A DNA stretch of 21,328 bases. Source: an uncultured Opitutia bacterium. Lineage in GTDB: Bacteria; Verrucomicrobiota; Verrucomicrobiia; Opitutales; UBA953. Positions 5,772 to 14,691 of the stretch are shown here, one piece after another. The position numbers and the translations under genes were made by a program. Under the pieces are notes generated by a model. The model was not told where the DNA came from. It saw only the letters and a program-made list of their open reading frames with translations, and made no database searches. Each line of letters starts with the position of its first letter. Positions within the stretch are counted from its first letter, which is position 1. The stretch is taken from the NCBI GenBank assembly GCA_903895475.1, contig CAITUF010000064.1:1-21328 (forward strand), written 5' to 3'.

Positions 5772-6875
5772 ACTTTGCGTGTCGAGGTCCTTCTCTTGGC
5801 TGCCCTTGGATCCTTCGTCTCTGGTTGTAAGCCGGTGGTGCCCCCGCCGATGCCCCCCTTGCCGGTCAATACGCAGGTGATTGAAGTCCGTCCCTTTCCC
5901 CAGACGGTTGAGGTAACCGCCCAAATCGAGGGTACCCGCGAAGTCGAGGTCCGTGCCCGGGTGACTGGTATCCTGCTGGCCCAGTCTTACCAAGAGGGCG
6001 CTCTCGTGAAAGCCGGCGACCTACTCTTTAAGATCGATCCAGCGACCTATGAGGTCGCCTTGGCTTTGGCGAAAGCGCAGCTCTCCCAAGAGCAGGCCAA
6101 GTTCGAGCAGTTCGAGGCCGAGGCGACTCGCCAGAAAAAGCTTTTGAGCCAGCAGGCCACGAGCCCGAAGGAAGCCGCCGATGCCGAGGCCGTCGCCATG
6201 GCGGCGCGCTTTGCCCGGGATGTCGCTGCCGCCAAAGTGCGTGGCGCGGAGTTGGACCTTTCCTATTGTGAAGTCCGTGCGCCCATTGCGGGTTACACGG
6301 GCCGCCTCGCCCGTTCCGAAGGCTCGCTCGTCAGCCCAGGGGCTGATGGCCTTTTGACCACGGTGGTGCAGCGCGAGCAGGTGTGGGCACGCTGCGGTGT
6401 TTCGGAGCAAGACTTCGCACGTCTCTTTCAAGGCGACGCCGCCCAGGCGACCCGCGCTAAGGTCGAAGTCCTTGATCGTGTCGGTCAGCCACTGCCGCTC
6501 CTCGGTAAGGTCAACTTCGTCTCCGCGCAGGTGGAAGCCCGCCTAGGTACGATTCAGATGCGGGCCGAGTTCCCGAACGCAGGGAACCAACTGCTCCCCG
6601 GACAATTCGTCCGACTCCGGCTCGAGGGTAAGCCCCTCGATGGCGCCGTCACGGTGCCGACCTCCGCGCTCCTGCAGTCGGCGCAGGGTCGCTTTGTTTA
6701 CATCCTCGGCGAGGGCAATGTGGCTACGATGCGCCCCGTCCAGATCGAAGTCATCATCGGTCCCTTGGCGGTTGTCTCTGGCGGCTTAAAGTCTGGTGAC
6801 CACGTCATCCTTGATAACCTCGTAAAGATTCGCCCCGGCGCTCCGCTGGCCCCGCGCGCTCCCGCCGCTAAGTAA
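5757..6875 (+). CDS. RND efflux periplasmic adaptor (membrane fusion lipoprotein)
   Basis: A 372-residue AcrA/MexA-type adaptor linking the inner-membrane pump to the outer-membrane channel. Residues 1-24 form a lipoprotein signal with lipobox VSGC (Cys24), followed by a proline linker. The first half-lipoyl segment is VRARVTGILLAQSYQEGALVKAG, then a helical hairpin (about 100-165, rich in A, E, K and Q), then the second lipoyl half YCEVRAPIAGYTGRL. Beta-barrel and membrane-proximal domains follow (LLPGQFVRLRLEG, then VPTSALL). The ATG at 5757 lies inside the operator palindrome and no Shine-Dalgarno precedes it. A TTG at 5775, just past the palindrome, would also give a good lipoprotein signal. 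Initiation may therefore be leaderless or start downstream. The gene is 5 bp ahead of the pump gene, clearly one operon. Confidence 0.92.
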   Translation: MSVCKTLRVEVLLLAALGSFVSGCKPVVPPPMPPLPVNTQVIEVRPFPQTVEVTAQIEGTREVEVRARVTGILLAQSYQEGALVKAGDLLFKIDPATYEVALALAKAQLSQEQAKFEQFEAEATRQKKLLSQQATSPKEAADAEAVAMAARFARDVAAAKVRGAELDLSYCEVRAPIAGYTGRLARSEGSLVSPGADGLLTTVVQREQVWARCGVSEQDFARLFQGDAAQATRAKVEVLDRVGQPLPLLGKVNFVSAQVEARLGTIQMRAEFPNAGNQLLPGQFVRLRLEGKPLDGAVTVPTSALLQSAQGRFVYILGEGNVATMRPVQIEVIIGPLAVVSGGLKSGDHVILDNLVKIRPGAPLAPRAPAAK

Positions 6876-6880
6876 CGCTG

Positions 6881-9800
6881 ATGTCCTGGGAATTCTTTAT
6901 TCGTCGGCCCATCTTCGGGACCGTCCTCTCGTTAATCGTCGTGATGGCGGGCCTGTTGACCTTCCGTTTGCTACCCGTTGCGCAGTATCCGCAAATCGCC
7001 CCGCCGACCGCGACCATCGCCATTTCCTATCCTGGCGCCTCGGCGGAGACGTTGATGCGTACGGTCGCAGCGCCAATCGAAGATGAGATCAATGGCACCG
7101 ATAACCTGCTCTACTTCTCGTCCAACTCCTCCTCGAACGGACTACTGACGATTACCGTCACCTTCGAGCCGGGCACGGATCCGGACCTTGCGGTCATCAA
7201 CTTGACGAACCGCGTTAAGATCGCCGAACCCCGTCTGCCCGAGGAAGCTCGCCGCCTGGGGGTGGTCGTGAAGAAGCGCACCAACGACATCCTGATGTCG
7301 ATTTCGATTATCTCGAAGGACGGCAGTCGTGATTCCGTTTTCCTGAGCAATTACGCCTCGGTTAATATCGTCGAAGAAATCAAGCGGGTCCCTGGCGTCA
7401 GCGATGCGGGTATCTTTGGGGCCCGTGATTACTCGATGCGCGTCTGGCTGCGACCAGACAAGATGGCCCAACTGGGTGTGACCCCCGGCGACGTCGCCCG
7501 CGCGATTCGGGTTTCGAATAACCAATACGCCGCAGGTCGCCTCGGCCAGGAACCTTCCACGGACGGTCAGGCCATCGTCATCCCTATTATCACCGCGAGC
7601 CGTCTCGCCACCCCAGAACAGTTCGGCAATATCGTGCTCCGTGCCGACGGGGCGAAGGGCGTGCTCCGCCTGCGTGATGTCGCTACGGTTGAGTTAGGTG
7701 CGCAGAGCTACGAACAGCGTGCCAGTCTCGATAATCAGACAGCGGTTGGCACCCGCGTCTTCCTCGCTCCCGGGGCTAACGCCCTCGACGTCGCGGCTGC
7801 GGTAAAAGCCCGCGTAGCGGAACTCTCGAAGCGTTTCCCGGCTGGCATTGACTACGATATCCCCTTTGACACGACGCTCTTCGTGGCGGCCTCCATTCGT
7901 GAGGTCGTGCAGACGCTCTTTGAGGCGGGGCTCCTGGTCATTTTAGTCGTTTTCCTTTTCTTGGGCAGCTGGCGCGCGACGCTGATTCCAATCATCGCTG
8001 TCCCGGTATCGCTGATTGGTACCTTCGCGGGCCTTTGGGTCTTTGGATTCGGTATCAACACCTTAACCCTCTTTGCGATGGTCATCGCCATTGGTATCGT
8101 CGTCGACGACGCCATCGTCGTGCTCGAGAACGTGGAGCGCCTCATGGAAGAGAAGGGCCTTAGCCCGTTCGAGGCCGCCTTGGCTTCGGTGCACGAAGTT
8201 TCGGGTGCCATCGTCGCCATCGTCCTTGTCCTCGTGTCCGTCTTCCTGCCCGTAGCCTTCCTCGGTGGTATCGCCGGGACGCTCTACCGCCAGTTCGCCG
8301 TGACCGTGTCGATTGCCGTGATCATTTCAGGCTTCGTGGCCTTGACGCTCACGCCGGCACTTTGCGCGGTGATTTTGAAGCCGCGTAAGCAGGCGCCGAC
8401 CACAGGTTTCTTGGCTTGGTTCGACCGTGGGTTTCAGTCCTTGGCCGCTTGGCATGGTCGCACCGTCCGCTGGCTCTTGGACCACCCCTGGACCGCGGGG
8501 CTGTTCTTCGTGGGCGTCCTCGGCGCCAATGCCGTGCTCCTCTGGGAACGTCCGCGCGGCTTCTTGCCGGCCGAGGACCAAGGGTACGTACTCGCTTCGG
8601 TGAGCTTACCCGATGGCGCCAGCGTCACGCGGACCCGTGACTACATGACGAAAATCGTGCCGTCGTTGCTCCAGACGCCCGCGGAGAAACCGGCCGTTTT
8701 TCATGCTTTTGCTATCAGCGGTTTCGACCTGATCGGCGGCGGCGAAAAGACCAATGCCGGAACCATCTTCTTGCCGTTGAAGGACTGGTCGAAGCGTGAC
8801 TTGGGAGCCGAACAGCTCACCGGCGTGCTCATGGCTTCGACGGCCCACGCTACCGAAGGTATGTGCTTCATCGTCAACCCTCCGCCGATTCGCGGCATTG
8901 GGAGCGCGGGTGGCTTTGAATTCTACCTACAGGCACGTGAGGACGATAATCCCGTGCGCTTGGGCAAGGTGACGGACGAACTGATTGCGGCCCTCGCCAA
9001 AGAGACCAAGGACGGGAAGCCGCTCATCGTGGGGTTGCGCTCCTTCCTGCGAACGACGGTGCCGCAGTATGCGGCGGAAGTGGACGAGGTGCGGGCCATG
9101 ACCTTGGGCGTGCCGCTGCCGGAGATCTACGAAGCCCTTCAGGCGACCATCGGGGCCGCTTATGTCAATGACTTCAACCGTTCCGGTCGCACCTATCGCG
9201 TGCTCATGCAGGCGGAGCCTTCGGAGCGGATGGATCCCTCCGACGTTGGTCGCATCCATGTGCGGTCCGCCGATGGTCGGATGATCCCGCTGTCGTCGCT
9301 GGTTCGGATTAAGCCTTCTTCCGGCCCGGAACAGGTTGAGCGTTACAACGGCTTCGTCGCCGCCCGTGTCATGGGCAGCGGCGCCGCTGGCCTCAGTTCC
9401 AGTGAAGCCCTCCGCGTCGTCGAGGAAATCGCTGAACGCACCTTACCTGAGGGCTATCAACTCGATTGGACGGCGCAGGCACTCCAGGAGAAACGCTCCG
9501 CCTCCTCCGCTTTGCCGGCCTTCTTGATGGCCCTCACGATGGTCTTCTTAATTCTGGCGGCGCTCTACGAGAAGTGGTCGCTGCCGATTGGCGTCATCTT
9601 GACGGTGCCGTTTGCGTTACTCGGTGCACTGATTGCTATCTGGGTGCGTGGTACCCCGAACGACCTCTACTTCCAGATTGGTCTCGTGACGCTCATCGGC
9701 CTCGCGGCCAAGAATGCCATCCTGATCGTCGAGTTCGCCGTTAAGGCACGCGATGCGGGTAAGTCCGCAGCCGAAGCGGCCGTGGAGGCTGCCCGCGTAC

Positions 9801-10006
9801 GTTTTCGTCCACTGGTCATGACCTCGATGGCCTTTGTTCTCGGTGTCATTCCGCTCGTGCTTGCCTCCGGCGCCGGCGCGGGGGCACGTCGTTCGATGGG
9901 GACGGGCGTCTTCGGCGGGATGCTTTTAGATACCTTCGTGGCTACGCTCTTCATCCCTCTCTTCTTCAAAATTCTCACTGGCGATCGCAAGGAACCCCGC
10001 GCATGA
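6881..10006 (+). CDS. AcrB/MexB-type RND multidrug efflux pump (HAE1 family)
   Basis: A full-length 1041-residue inner-membrane proton-drug antiporter. It begins with the family hallmark FFIRRPIF and TM1, followed by the porter-domain start LLPVAQYPQIAPP. TM2-TM6 lie around 335-500 and TM8-TM12 around 880-1035. The proton-relay residues are present: Asp409 and Asp410 in IGIVVDDAIVVLENVER, and Lys944 in LIGLAAKNAILIVEFA, equivalent to AcrB Asp407/408 and Lys940. No frameshift or missing motif was seen. Such pumps capture amphiphilic compounds from the periplasm and export them through the adaptor and outer-membrane channel. The ATG is 5 bp after the adaptor stop, and the stop overlaps the channel-gene start by 4 bp (ATGA), implying translational coupling. 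Control is probably by the divergent TetR protein. Confidence 0.96.
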   Translation: MSWEFFIRRPIFGTVLSLIVVMAGLLTFRLLPVAQYPQIAPPTATIAISYPGASAETLMRTVAAPIEDEINGTDNLLYFSSNSSSNGLLTITVTFEPGTDPDLAVINLTNRVKIAEPRLPEEARRLGVVVKKRTNDILMSISIISKDGSRDSVFLSNYASVNIVEEIKRVPGVSDAGIFGARDYSMRVWLRPDKMAQLGVTPGDVARAIRVSNNQYAAGRLGQEPSTDGQAIVIPIITASRLATPEQFGNIVLRADGAKGVLRLRDVATVELGAQSYEQRASLDNQTAVGTRVFLAPGANALDVAAAVKARVAELSKRFPAGIDYDIPFDTTLFVAASIREVVQTLFEAGLLVILVVFLFLGSWRATLIPIIAVPVSLIGTFAGLWVFGFGINTLTLFAMVIAIGIVVDDAIVVLENVERLMEEKGLSPFEAALASVHEVSGAIVAIVLVLVSVFLPVAFLGGIAGTLYRQFAVTVSIAVIISGFVALTLTPALCAVILKPRKQAPTTGFLAWFDRGFQSLAAWHGRTVRWLLDHPWTAGLFFVGVLGANAVLLWERPRGFLPAEDQGYVLASVSLPDGASVTRTRDYMTKIVPSLLQTPAEKPAVFHAFAISGFDLIGGGEKTNAGTIFLPLKDWSKRDLGAEQLTGVLMASTAHATEGMCFIVNPPPIRGIGSAGGFEFYLQAREDDNPVRLGKVTDELIAALAKETKDGKPLIVGLRSFLRTTVPQYAAEVDEVRAMTLGVPLPEIYEALQATIGAAYVNDFNRSGRTYRVLMQAEPSERMDPSDVGRIHVRSADGRMIPLSSLVRIKPSSGPEQVERYNGFVAARVMGSGAAGLSSSEALRVVEEIAERTLPEGYQLDWTAQALQEKRSASSALPAFLMALTMVFLILAALYEKWSLPIGVILTVPFALLGALIAIWVRGTPNDLYFQIGLVTLIGLAAKNAILIVEFAVKARDAGKSAAEAAVEAARVRFRPLVMTSMAFVLGVIPLVLASGAGAGARRSMGTGVFGGMLLDTFVATLFIPLFFKILTGDRKEPRA

Positions 10007-11403
10007 AAACCTCCGTCGCTTTGCTCCTTCCTTTCAGTTTCCTGCTTTCCGCCTGTACGCTGGGCCCTGATTACGTTCGACCGGAGACCCCGACGGCTGC
10101 CGCCTTTCCCGAGGCGACGCCCGGCGGTGAAGCGGTGGGCGAACGCTGGTGGCAGGGCTTTGGTGATACCCAGCTGAACGCTTTCGTTGAACAAGCTTTA
10201 GCCGCGAACGTCGACATTCGCGTCGCCGCGGGTCGGATGGAGGAAGCCGCCGCTGGCTTGGCGGATGTTTCGGGCGCGCAGTTACCGCAGATTGATGCTT
10301 CGGCGGGCGCTGCGAAGAGTAAGGTCAGCGATAACGGTTACACGCCGATCAGTGCAACGAATGGCCGCAGTCGGACTGTCTATCGCGCGGGCCTCGCAAC
10401 CTCGTTCGAACTCGATTTCTGGGGCAAACTCCGTCGCGCCACCGAAGCCGCCCGAGCTCAACTTCTCGCAACTTCCGAAGCCCGGGCTCAGGTTGAGCTC
10501 GCGGTCGCCGCCTCTGTGGTGCGGACTTACGCCTTGGCGCAGTCCGCCGCCGTGCAGCAACGCTCGGCCGAGGAACTCGTCGCAATCCGCACCGAAGAGC
10601 GCCGTATCGTCGGCTTCCGCTTTGAGGTCGGTTCGGCCAATGCCTCCGACCGTGCTCAGGCCGAAGTGAACCTATCCGCGGCTGTTGCGACGCTTTCCGA
10701 TGCCCGCCGTGCGCGCGCTTCCGCCGAGCATCTCCTGGGCTTCCTCGTGGGCCGTCCGGACCTGGTGTTGCCGGCTCAAGCCGCAGCCACGCTATCCTTG
10801 CCGCCGCCACCGGCGGCAGGTTTGCCTTCGGACCTTCTGCGCCGTCGGCCTGACGTCCTTGCCGCTGAGCAGTCACTCATCGCTGCCAACGCACGCATCG
10901 GTTTCGTCAAGGCCGCCTATTTCCCGACTTTCGCCCTGACGGGGGCGTTAGGGAATGAGGGTCGGGACTTCTCTCAGCTCTTCACGGCTTCTAGTGCGAC
11001 GACTAATCTCGGAGTGGACATGCGCGTACCTCTTTTCGATTTCGGTCGGACGACCGCACGGGTTGAGGGCACGGTAGCGGTCCAGCACCAAGCCGTAGCG
11101 AATTATGAAAAAGCGGTGCTGAATGCCTTCCGCGAAGTACGCGATGCCTTGAGCGACGTCAGGGAGACCATCGAGTCTGCCCGTTCGGCTGAACTGCGCG
11201 AGGCATCCGCCCAGGAGGCCTTCCGCGTGGCCGAGGCCCGTCAGGCCGCTGGCCAGTTACCCCTGGTCGATCACCTGTTGGCCCGTCGCCTCTTAGCGGA
11301 ATCCAGGGTTGCCGTTGCCCGTGTGCGGTCCGATCGCATCGGTGCGCAGGTTGACCTCATCAAGGCGCTCGGTGGTGCCCGGGTGGAGACCGCCGCCAAG
11401 TAG
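10003..11403 (+). CDS. Outer-membrane efflux lipoprotein (NodT/OprM family)
   Basis: A 466-residue outer-membrane channel of the TolC superfamily. Residues 1-18 form a lipoprotein signal with lipobox LSAC (Cys18), followed by the family hallmark TLGPDYVRPETP and then WWQGFGDTQLNAFVEQAL. FELDFWGKLRRATEAARA marks the first strand-to-coil region and LPSDLLRRRPDVLAAEQ the start of the second structural repeat, followed by ANARIGFVKAAYFPTFALTGALG. The length is normal. It forms the outer section of the tripartite pump with the two upstream products. The start overlaps the pump stop by 4 bp. The operon ends here, only 8 bp from the end of a convergent gene, with no terminator visible in between. 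Confidence 0.94.
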   Translation: MKTSVALLLPFSFLLSACTLGPDYVRPETPTAAAFPEATPGGEAVGERWWQGFGDTQLNAFVEQALAANVDIRVAAGRMEEAAAGLADVSGAQLPQIDASAGAAKSKVSDNGYTPISATNGRSRTVYRAGLATSFELDFWGKLRRATEAARAQLLATSEARAQVELAVAASVVRTYALAQSAAVQQRSAEELVAIRTEERRIVGFRFEVGSANASDRAQAEVNLSAAVATLSDARRARASAEHLLGFLVGRPDLVLPAQAAATLSLPPPPAAGLPSDLLRRRPDVLAAEQSLIAANARIGFVKAAYFPTFALTGALGNEGRDFSQLFTASSATTNLGVDMRVPLFDFGRTTARVEGTVAVQHQAVANYEKAVLNAFREVRDALSDVRETIESARSAELREASAQEAFRVAEARQAAGQLPLVDHLLARRLLAESRVAVARVRSDRIGAQVDLIKALGGARVETAAK

Positions 11404-11411
11404 TTGCTGGT

Positions 11412-13082
11412 TCAGCGCGCGAACTCAATTTCACCCATCAGGTTACCTGCCAACTTTCCGTCCTTGGATTGCCAGAACGGGGCATCGCGGTTGGCGAAGC
11501 GCACCTTATTGCGGGCGTCTTGTTTTAACTTGGAGTGCTCGATCTCGGGGAACATCACACAAATCTGGTACTTACCGGGTTGGATGTCCTTTGGGGCGGT
11601 TGCTTTGATGGTAATTTCGTAGCCCGCTTCTTTGTTCTGTAAGACCACGTATGGCGGTATCCGGCGGATATCGAAGGCCTCACCCTCGCCAGGCGAGAGC
11701 GTGTACTTGGTCGGGCTATCCACGTAGGCTAAGTCGAGGCCACGCGGCGTTGGGCAGGCCGAGAAACCGCGGTTTGCGATACGAATCTTAATATCAAACT
11801 TTGCCCCGAGCTTCACCTTGTTCTGCCAGGAAGCGCTCAGCAGTTCGTAGCGGTAGCCCACATGGTCGCGAAGGTAGTCGAAGGCCGAGCGGCTGACCGC
11901 ATTACCCTTCGTGTCGGTGAAATAGCCCTCGGAGATGGGCAGGTTTAGCTGGGTGACCTCGGCCTGTGTTTTCATCTGTTTTTTCCAGCCATCCACGAGA
12001 CCCGGGGTCTTGGCGGGGTCGGCTTCGGACCAACCATGGGCGAGGCCGAGGGCGAAGGCCCGTTCATTTGAAGCCACTTGTGCGACGAGCCAGCCATCTC
12101 CCGCTGTCGGTTGCGTCGCCGTTTTGGCGGTAATCTCGGCGTCGTAGGGCACGAAGAGATTTTCCATGCAGAACTTCTGCCAGTCCTCGTTGGTGCCGCC
12201 GAGTGGCTTATCGAAGCTCCCATCGTGCGTTAGGTCGAAGAGGAAGCGCGTGTTATGGGTGCCGAGGCGGGCGGTCGGATTGCCTTTCTCGAACGCATTC
12301 CCTTGGTTGATACGTAAAGGCCAGTCGAGCTGTTTGCAGAGTCCCTGGCGCATGTCTGGCGACTGGATCAGCAAGGCACGGTCATTGGGTAGACTGGCGA
12401 AGGCCTCTTTGAGAATCGCGCCATGGGCTTCGGGCGTCTCAGGAATCTTCGTCGCGTTCGCGCCTTCTCCACGGCGGCCGATGGAGCCGAGTTGGACGGC
12501 GATCAGGACGTCGGCGTTAGCGGCGAGAATCTTCTTCAGTTGAGCCCAGTGGCCTTTAACCATGGCGAGGTCGGGCCCGCTCGACTTGCTGTCGTCGAGC
12601 TCATAGGCGAAGCGCAGCTCCAGTTTACAGCCTGCGCGACGGAAGGTATCTAAGGACTTCTCGAGCCGCTGAAAAAGGATTTGGTCGAGTACCCGGTTGT
12701 GGTATTCATCGAGCCAGCAGATCCCGAGGTGCGTGGTGACGCCCTTCAATTCCCATGCCTTGAGGGCCTCAAATAGCTGGCGATCCGTCCAGCCAACCCG
12801 GGCCACGTCGACGCCCAGGAAGGGGACGGGCTTCTCGTCTTTGGCGGCGGGGGCAGCGCGGCGCACCACGCGGCCGTCGGCCCGCTGCACGAGTAATTGG
12901 CCGTCGCCGAGGCCGATCGGGCATTCCAGTCGAAAGCCGCGTTCCGGGTTACGGAGTCCATTGAGGGCGGTGGGGTCATCGGCGCGGAGCCCGTGAAACT
13001 CCTTATAGACAAGCTTAGGCGCCTCGTCCTTAGCGAGGACTGCGAGGCTACTGAGCAGCAGGAGGGGCCAGTGCTTAATCAT
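11412..13082 (-). CDS. Exported DUF4874/DUF4832-type protein
   Basis: A 556-residue protein with a signal peptide (MIKHWPLLLLSSLAVLA, cleavage before KDEAP). The mature N-terminus carries LRNPERGFRLE at about 43-53, the NPxRGF signature of the DUF4874 region. A TIM-barrel-like stretch follows (VTTHLGICWLDEY, LELRFAYELDD, DVLIAVQLGSIG). The C-terminal part has HNTRFLFD, VGYRYELLSASW and a beta-sandwich-like segment, consistent with DUF4832. The family is presumed to act on carbohydrates because of its fold and neighbours, but no substrate is established that I know of. The ATG at 13082 directly precedes the signal peptide; no Shine-Dalgarno is seen. It is convergent with the efflux operon (8-bp gap) and divergent from the antiporter gene. 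Confidence 0.75.
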   Translation of the reverse strand: MIKHWPLLLLSSLAVLAKDEAPKLVYKEFHGLRADDPTALNGLRNPERGFRLECPIGLGDGQLLVQRADGRVVRRAAPAAKDEKPVPFLGVDVARVGWTDRQLFEALKAWELKGVTTHLGICWLDEYHNRVLDQILFQRLEKSLDTFRRAGCKLELRFAYELDDSKSSGPDLAMVKGHWAQLKKILAANADVLIAVQLGSIGRRGEGANATKIPETPEAHGAILKEAFASLPNDRALLIQSPDMRQGLCKQLDWPLRINQGNAFEKGNPTARLGTHNTRFLFDLTHDGSFDKPLGGTNEDWQKFCMENLFVPYDAEITAKTATQPTAGDGWLVAQVASNERAFALGLAHGWSEADPAKTPGLVDGWKKQMKTQAEVTQLNLPISEGYFTDTKGNAVSRSAFDYLRDHVGYRYELLSASWQNKVKLGAKFDIKIRIANRGFSACPTPRGLDLAYVDSPTKYTLSPGEGEAFDIRRIPPYVVLQNKEAGYEITIKATAPKDIQPGKYQICVMFPEIEHSKLKQDARNKVRFANRDAPFWQSKDGKLAGNLMGEIEFAR

Positions 13083-13173
13083 GGCGGTATATTTTGATGG
13101 GACAGAGCGGAGGCAATCCCGTTTCGGCTAGTTCTGGCCGAACAGCCTCGCCAGGCGGACGGAGACGGGCTCA
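13083..13173. promoter_or_regulatory. Divergent intergenic region with a 6-bp inverted repeat
   Basis: This 91-bp spacer must hold the promoters of both the DUF4832-type gene and the antiporter gene. TTCGGC (13123-13128) and GCCGAA (13137-13142) form a perfect inverted repeat with an 8-nt spacer near the middle, a possible operator. No convincing -35/-10 pair was found by eye. Confidence 0.3.
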
Positions 13174-14574
13174 ATGAGCTATATGTTGATGTCGGCCCCA
13201 TGGACGCAGACGCTCTCCGCTACCGCGGCGGCGGATCCCTTTTTACCGGCGGCGACGGCCTTGTTTTTCTGTGCGGTTGTCCATGCCTTTTGTGCGCCCA
13301 TCTTTGCCCGGGCCGCCCACCGTCGGGAATCCCAGCGAGCCGATTTTAAGTCCGCAGCCCTCCATCTACTCGGAGAGGTCGAGGCCGTTTTCGGACTCTG
13401 GTCCCTTGTGTTATTCCTGCTCGCTGTCTGTTGGCCAGGGAAGGGGTGGGCCTTCGCCGTCGCCTATCTGGAGTCGGGTGACTACGCCGCTGCCGTCGCG
13501 GGCCGCGCATTCACGGGACCATTTAAGTTCATAGAGCCACTATTCGTCTTCATTGTTATGGCCATGGCCTCGACGCGGCCGATTGTCGAAGCGGCGCGGC
13601 GGGTATTGAATGCCGTCGCGGGTTGGTTCGGTGGCGGTCCGGCGGCACGGTGGATGGTGGTGCTGACCTTGGCTCCTTTAGCGGGCTCCCTGATTACCGA
13701 GCCGGCTGCGATGACCATTGCCGCGTATCTCCTCGCGGCTCAGTTTTATTGCCTGAAACCCTCTTCGAGCCTGAAGTATGCCACACTGGCCTTACTCTTT
13801 GTTAATGTATCCGTCGGCGGTGCCTTGACGCATTTTGCGGCGCCTCCGGTGGTGATGGTTGCGACGCGTTGGGGCTGGGGGACGGCGGAGGTCTTTCAGC
13901 AGTTTGGCTGGGCGGCTATGACGGCAATTCTGCTGTCGAACGTGGCCTATTTTCTTTGGTTCCGCCGGGAATTACTAGCCATGCGTCCGCCGGTCTCCTC
14001 CACGGATGCGCCCGCTGAGCCGACGGTGCCGCTCTGGGTAACCGCTGTGCACATCGCGCTGATCGCTTGGACGGTCGTAATGTTGTCGGGCCACCACACC
14101 CTCCTCATGGTCGGAGGCTTTCTGTTATTCTTAGCGTTCGGCGTGGCCACGCCGCGTTGGCAGTCGCCGCTCCGGCTCAGGGCACCCTTGATGGTAGGAT
14201 TCTTTTTGGCCGGCTTAGTCGTCCTCGGGGGCCTCCAAGGGTGGTGGATTGGCCCGGTCATCATGCAAATGGGGGACACGTCTTTATTGTGGGCTTCCGT
14301 TGGCCTAACCGCCTTCAATGACAACGCAGCGATTACTTACCTCGCCGCACAGGTCCCGGCCTTAGCTGAGCCATCAGCCGCGGCCTTGAGGCATGCCGTT
14401 TTGGCGGGTGCCTTGGCGGGGGGTGGCCTGACGGTCATCGCCAATGCCCCTAACCCTGCAGGGCAGGCCATTTTAAGCGAATATTTTGAGGGTGGGGTCT
14501 CCGCGGGCCGCCTTTTTCTTTGGGCCTTGCTGCCCACGGCTGTGGCCATCGCTTGTTTCTTCTTCATTAAGTAA
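13174..14574 (+). CDS. Putative Na+/H+ antiporter (ion-transporter superfamily)
   Basis: A 466-residue, strongly hydrophobic protein with roughly eleven to twelve membrane segments. Two half-repeats each carry a characteristic re-entrant motif: GSLITEPAAMTIAAYLL (Glu176) and LTAFNDNAAITYLAAQV (Asn382, Asp383, Asn384). These match the putative Na+/H+ antiporter family (Na_H_antiport_3, PF07399), which lies within the ion-transporter superfamily with ArsB and NhaD-type carriers. A role in sodium or pH homeostasis at the cytoplasmic membrane follows from the family; the transported ion is not proved. The ATG at 13174 has a weak GGAG about 10 nt upstream; in-frame ATGs at residues 4 and 6 are alternatives. 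It is monocistronic: divergent from the DUF4832-type gene and followed by a terminator. Confidence 0.8.
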   Translation: MSYMLMSAPWTQTLSATAAADPFLPAATALFFCAVVHAFCAPIFARAAHRRESQRADFKSAALHLLGEVEAVFGLWSLVLFLLAVCWPGKGWAFAVAYLESGDYAAAVAGRAFTGPFKFIEPLFVFIVMAMASTRPIVEAARRVLNAVAGWFGGGPAARWMVVLTLAPLAGSLITEPAAMTIAAYLLAAQFYCLKPSSSLKYATLALLFVNVSVGGALTHFAAPPVVMVATRWGWGTAEVFQQFGWAAMTAILLSNVAYFLWFRRELLAMRPPVSSTDAPAEPTVPLWVTAVHIALIAWTVVMLSGHHTLLMVGGFLLFLAFGVATPRWQSPLRLRAPLMVGFFLAGLVVLGGLQGWWIGPVIMQMGDTSLLWASVGLTAFNDNAAITYLAAQVPALAEPSAAALRHAVLAGALAGGGLTVIANAPNPAGQAILSEYFEGGVSAGRLFLWALLPTAVAIACFFFIK

Positions 14575-14594
14575 CCCCACCATCCGAGGGGGAA

Positions 14595-14628
14595 GGGGTG
14601 GGGCTCGGGGTTGCTCCACCTCCTTTTT
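14595..14628 (+). terminator. Intrinsic terminator of the antiporter gene
   Basis: A 10-bp stem (14595-14604 with 14613-14622, eight Watson-Crick and two G-U pairs) encloses an 8-nt loop and is followed by TTTTT at 14624-14628. A competing G-rich hairpin (CCCCACC 14575-14581 with GGTGGGG 14597-14603) overlaps it and has no T-run of its own. Confidence 0.75.
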
Positions 14629-14691
14629 GACTGTTCAAGCGATTGGGGCGGGGCTACATTCTACTCCCCTAAGTTTAGCCCCCTTTACCCT

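Noticed and set aside
14627..14660. Promoter for the pseudopilin operon (TTGACT with TACATT)
   Set aside because: The spacing is 22 bp, too long for a sigma-70 promoter, and the TTGACT overlaps the terminator T-run. No sigma-54 site was found either.
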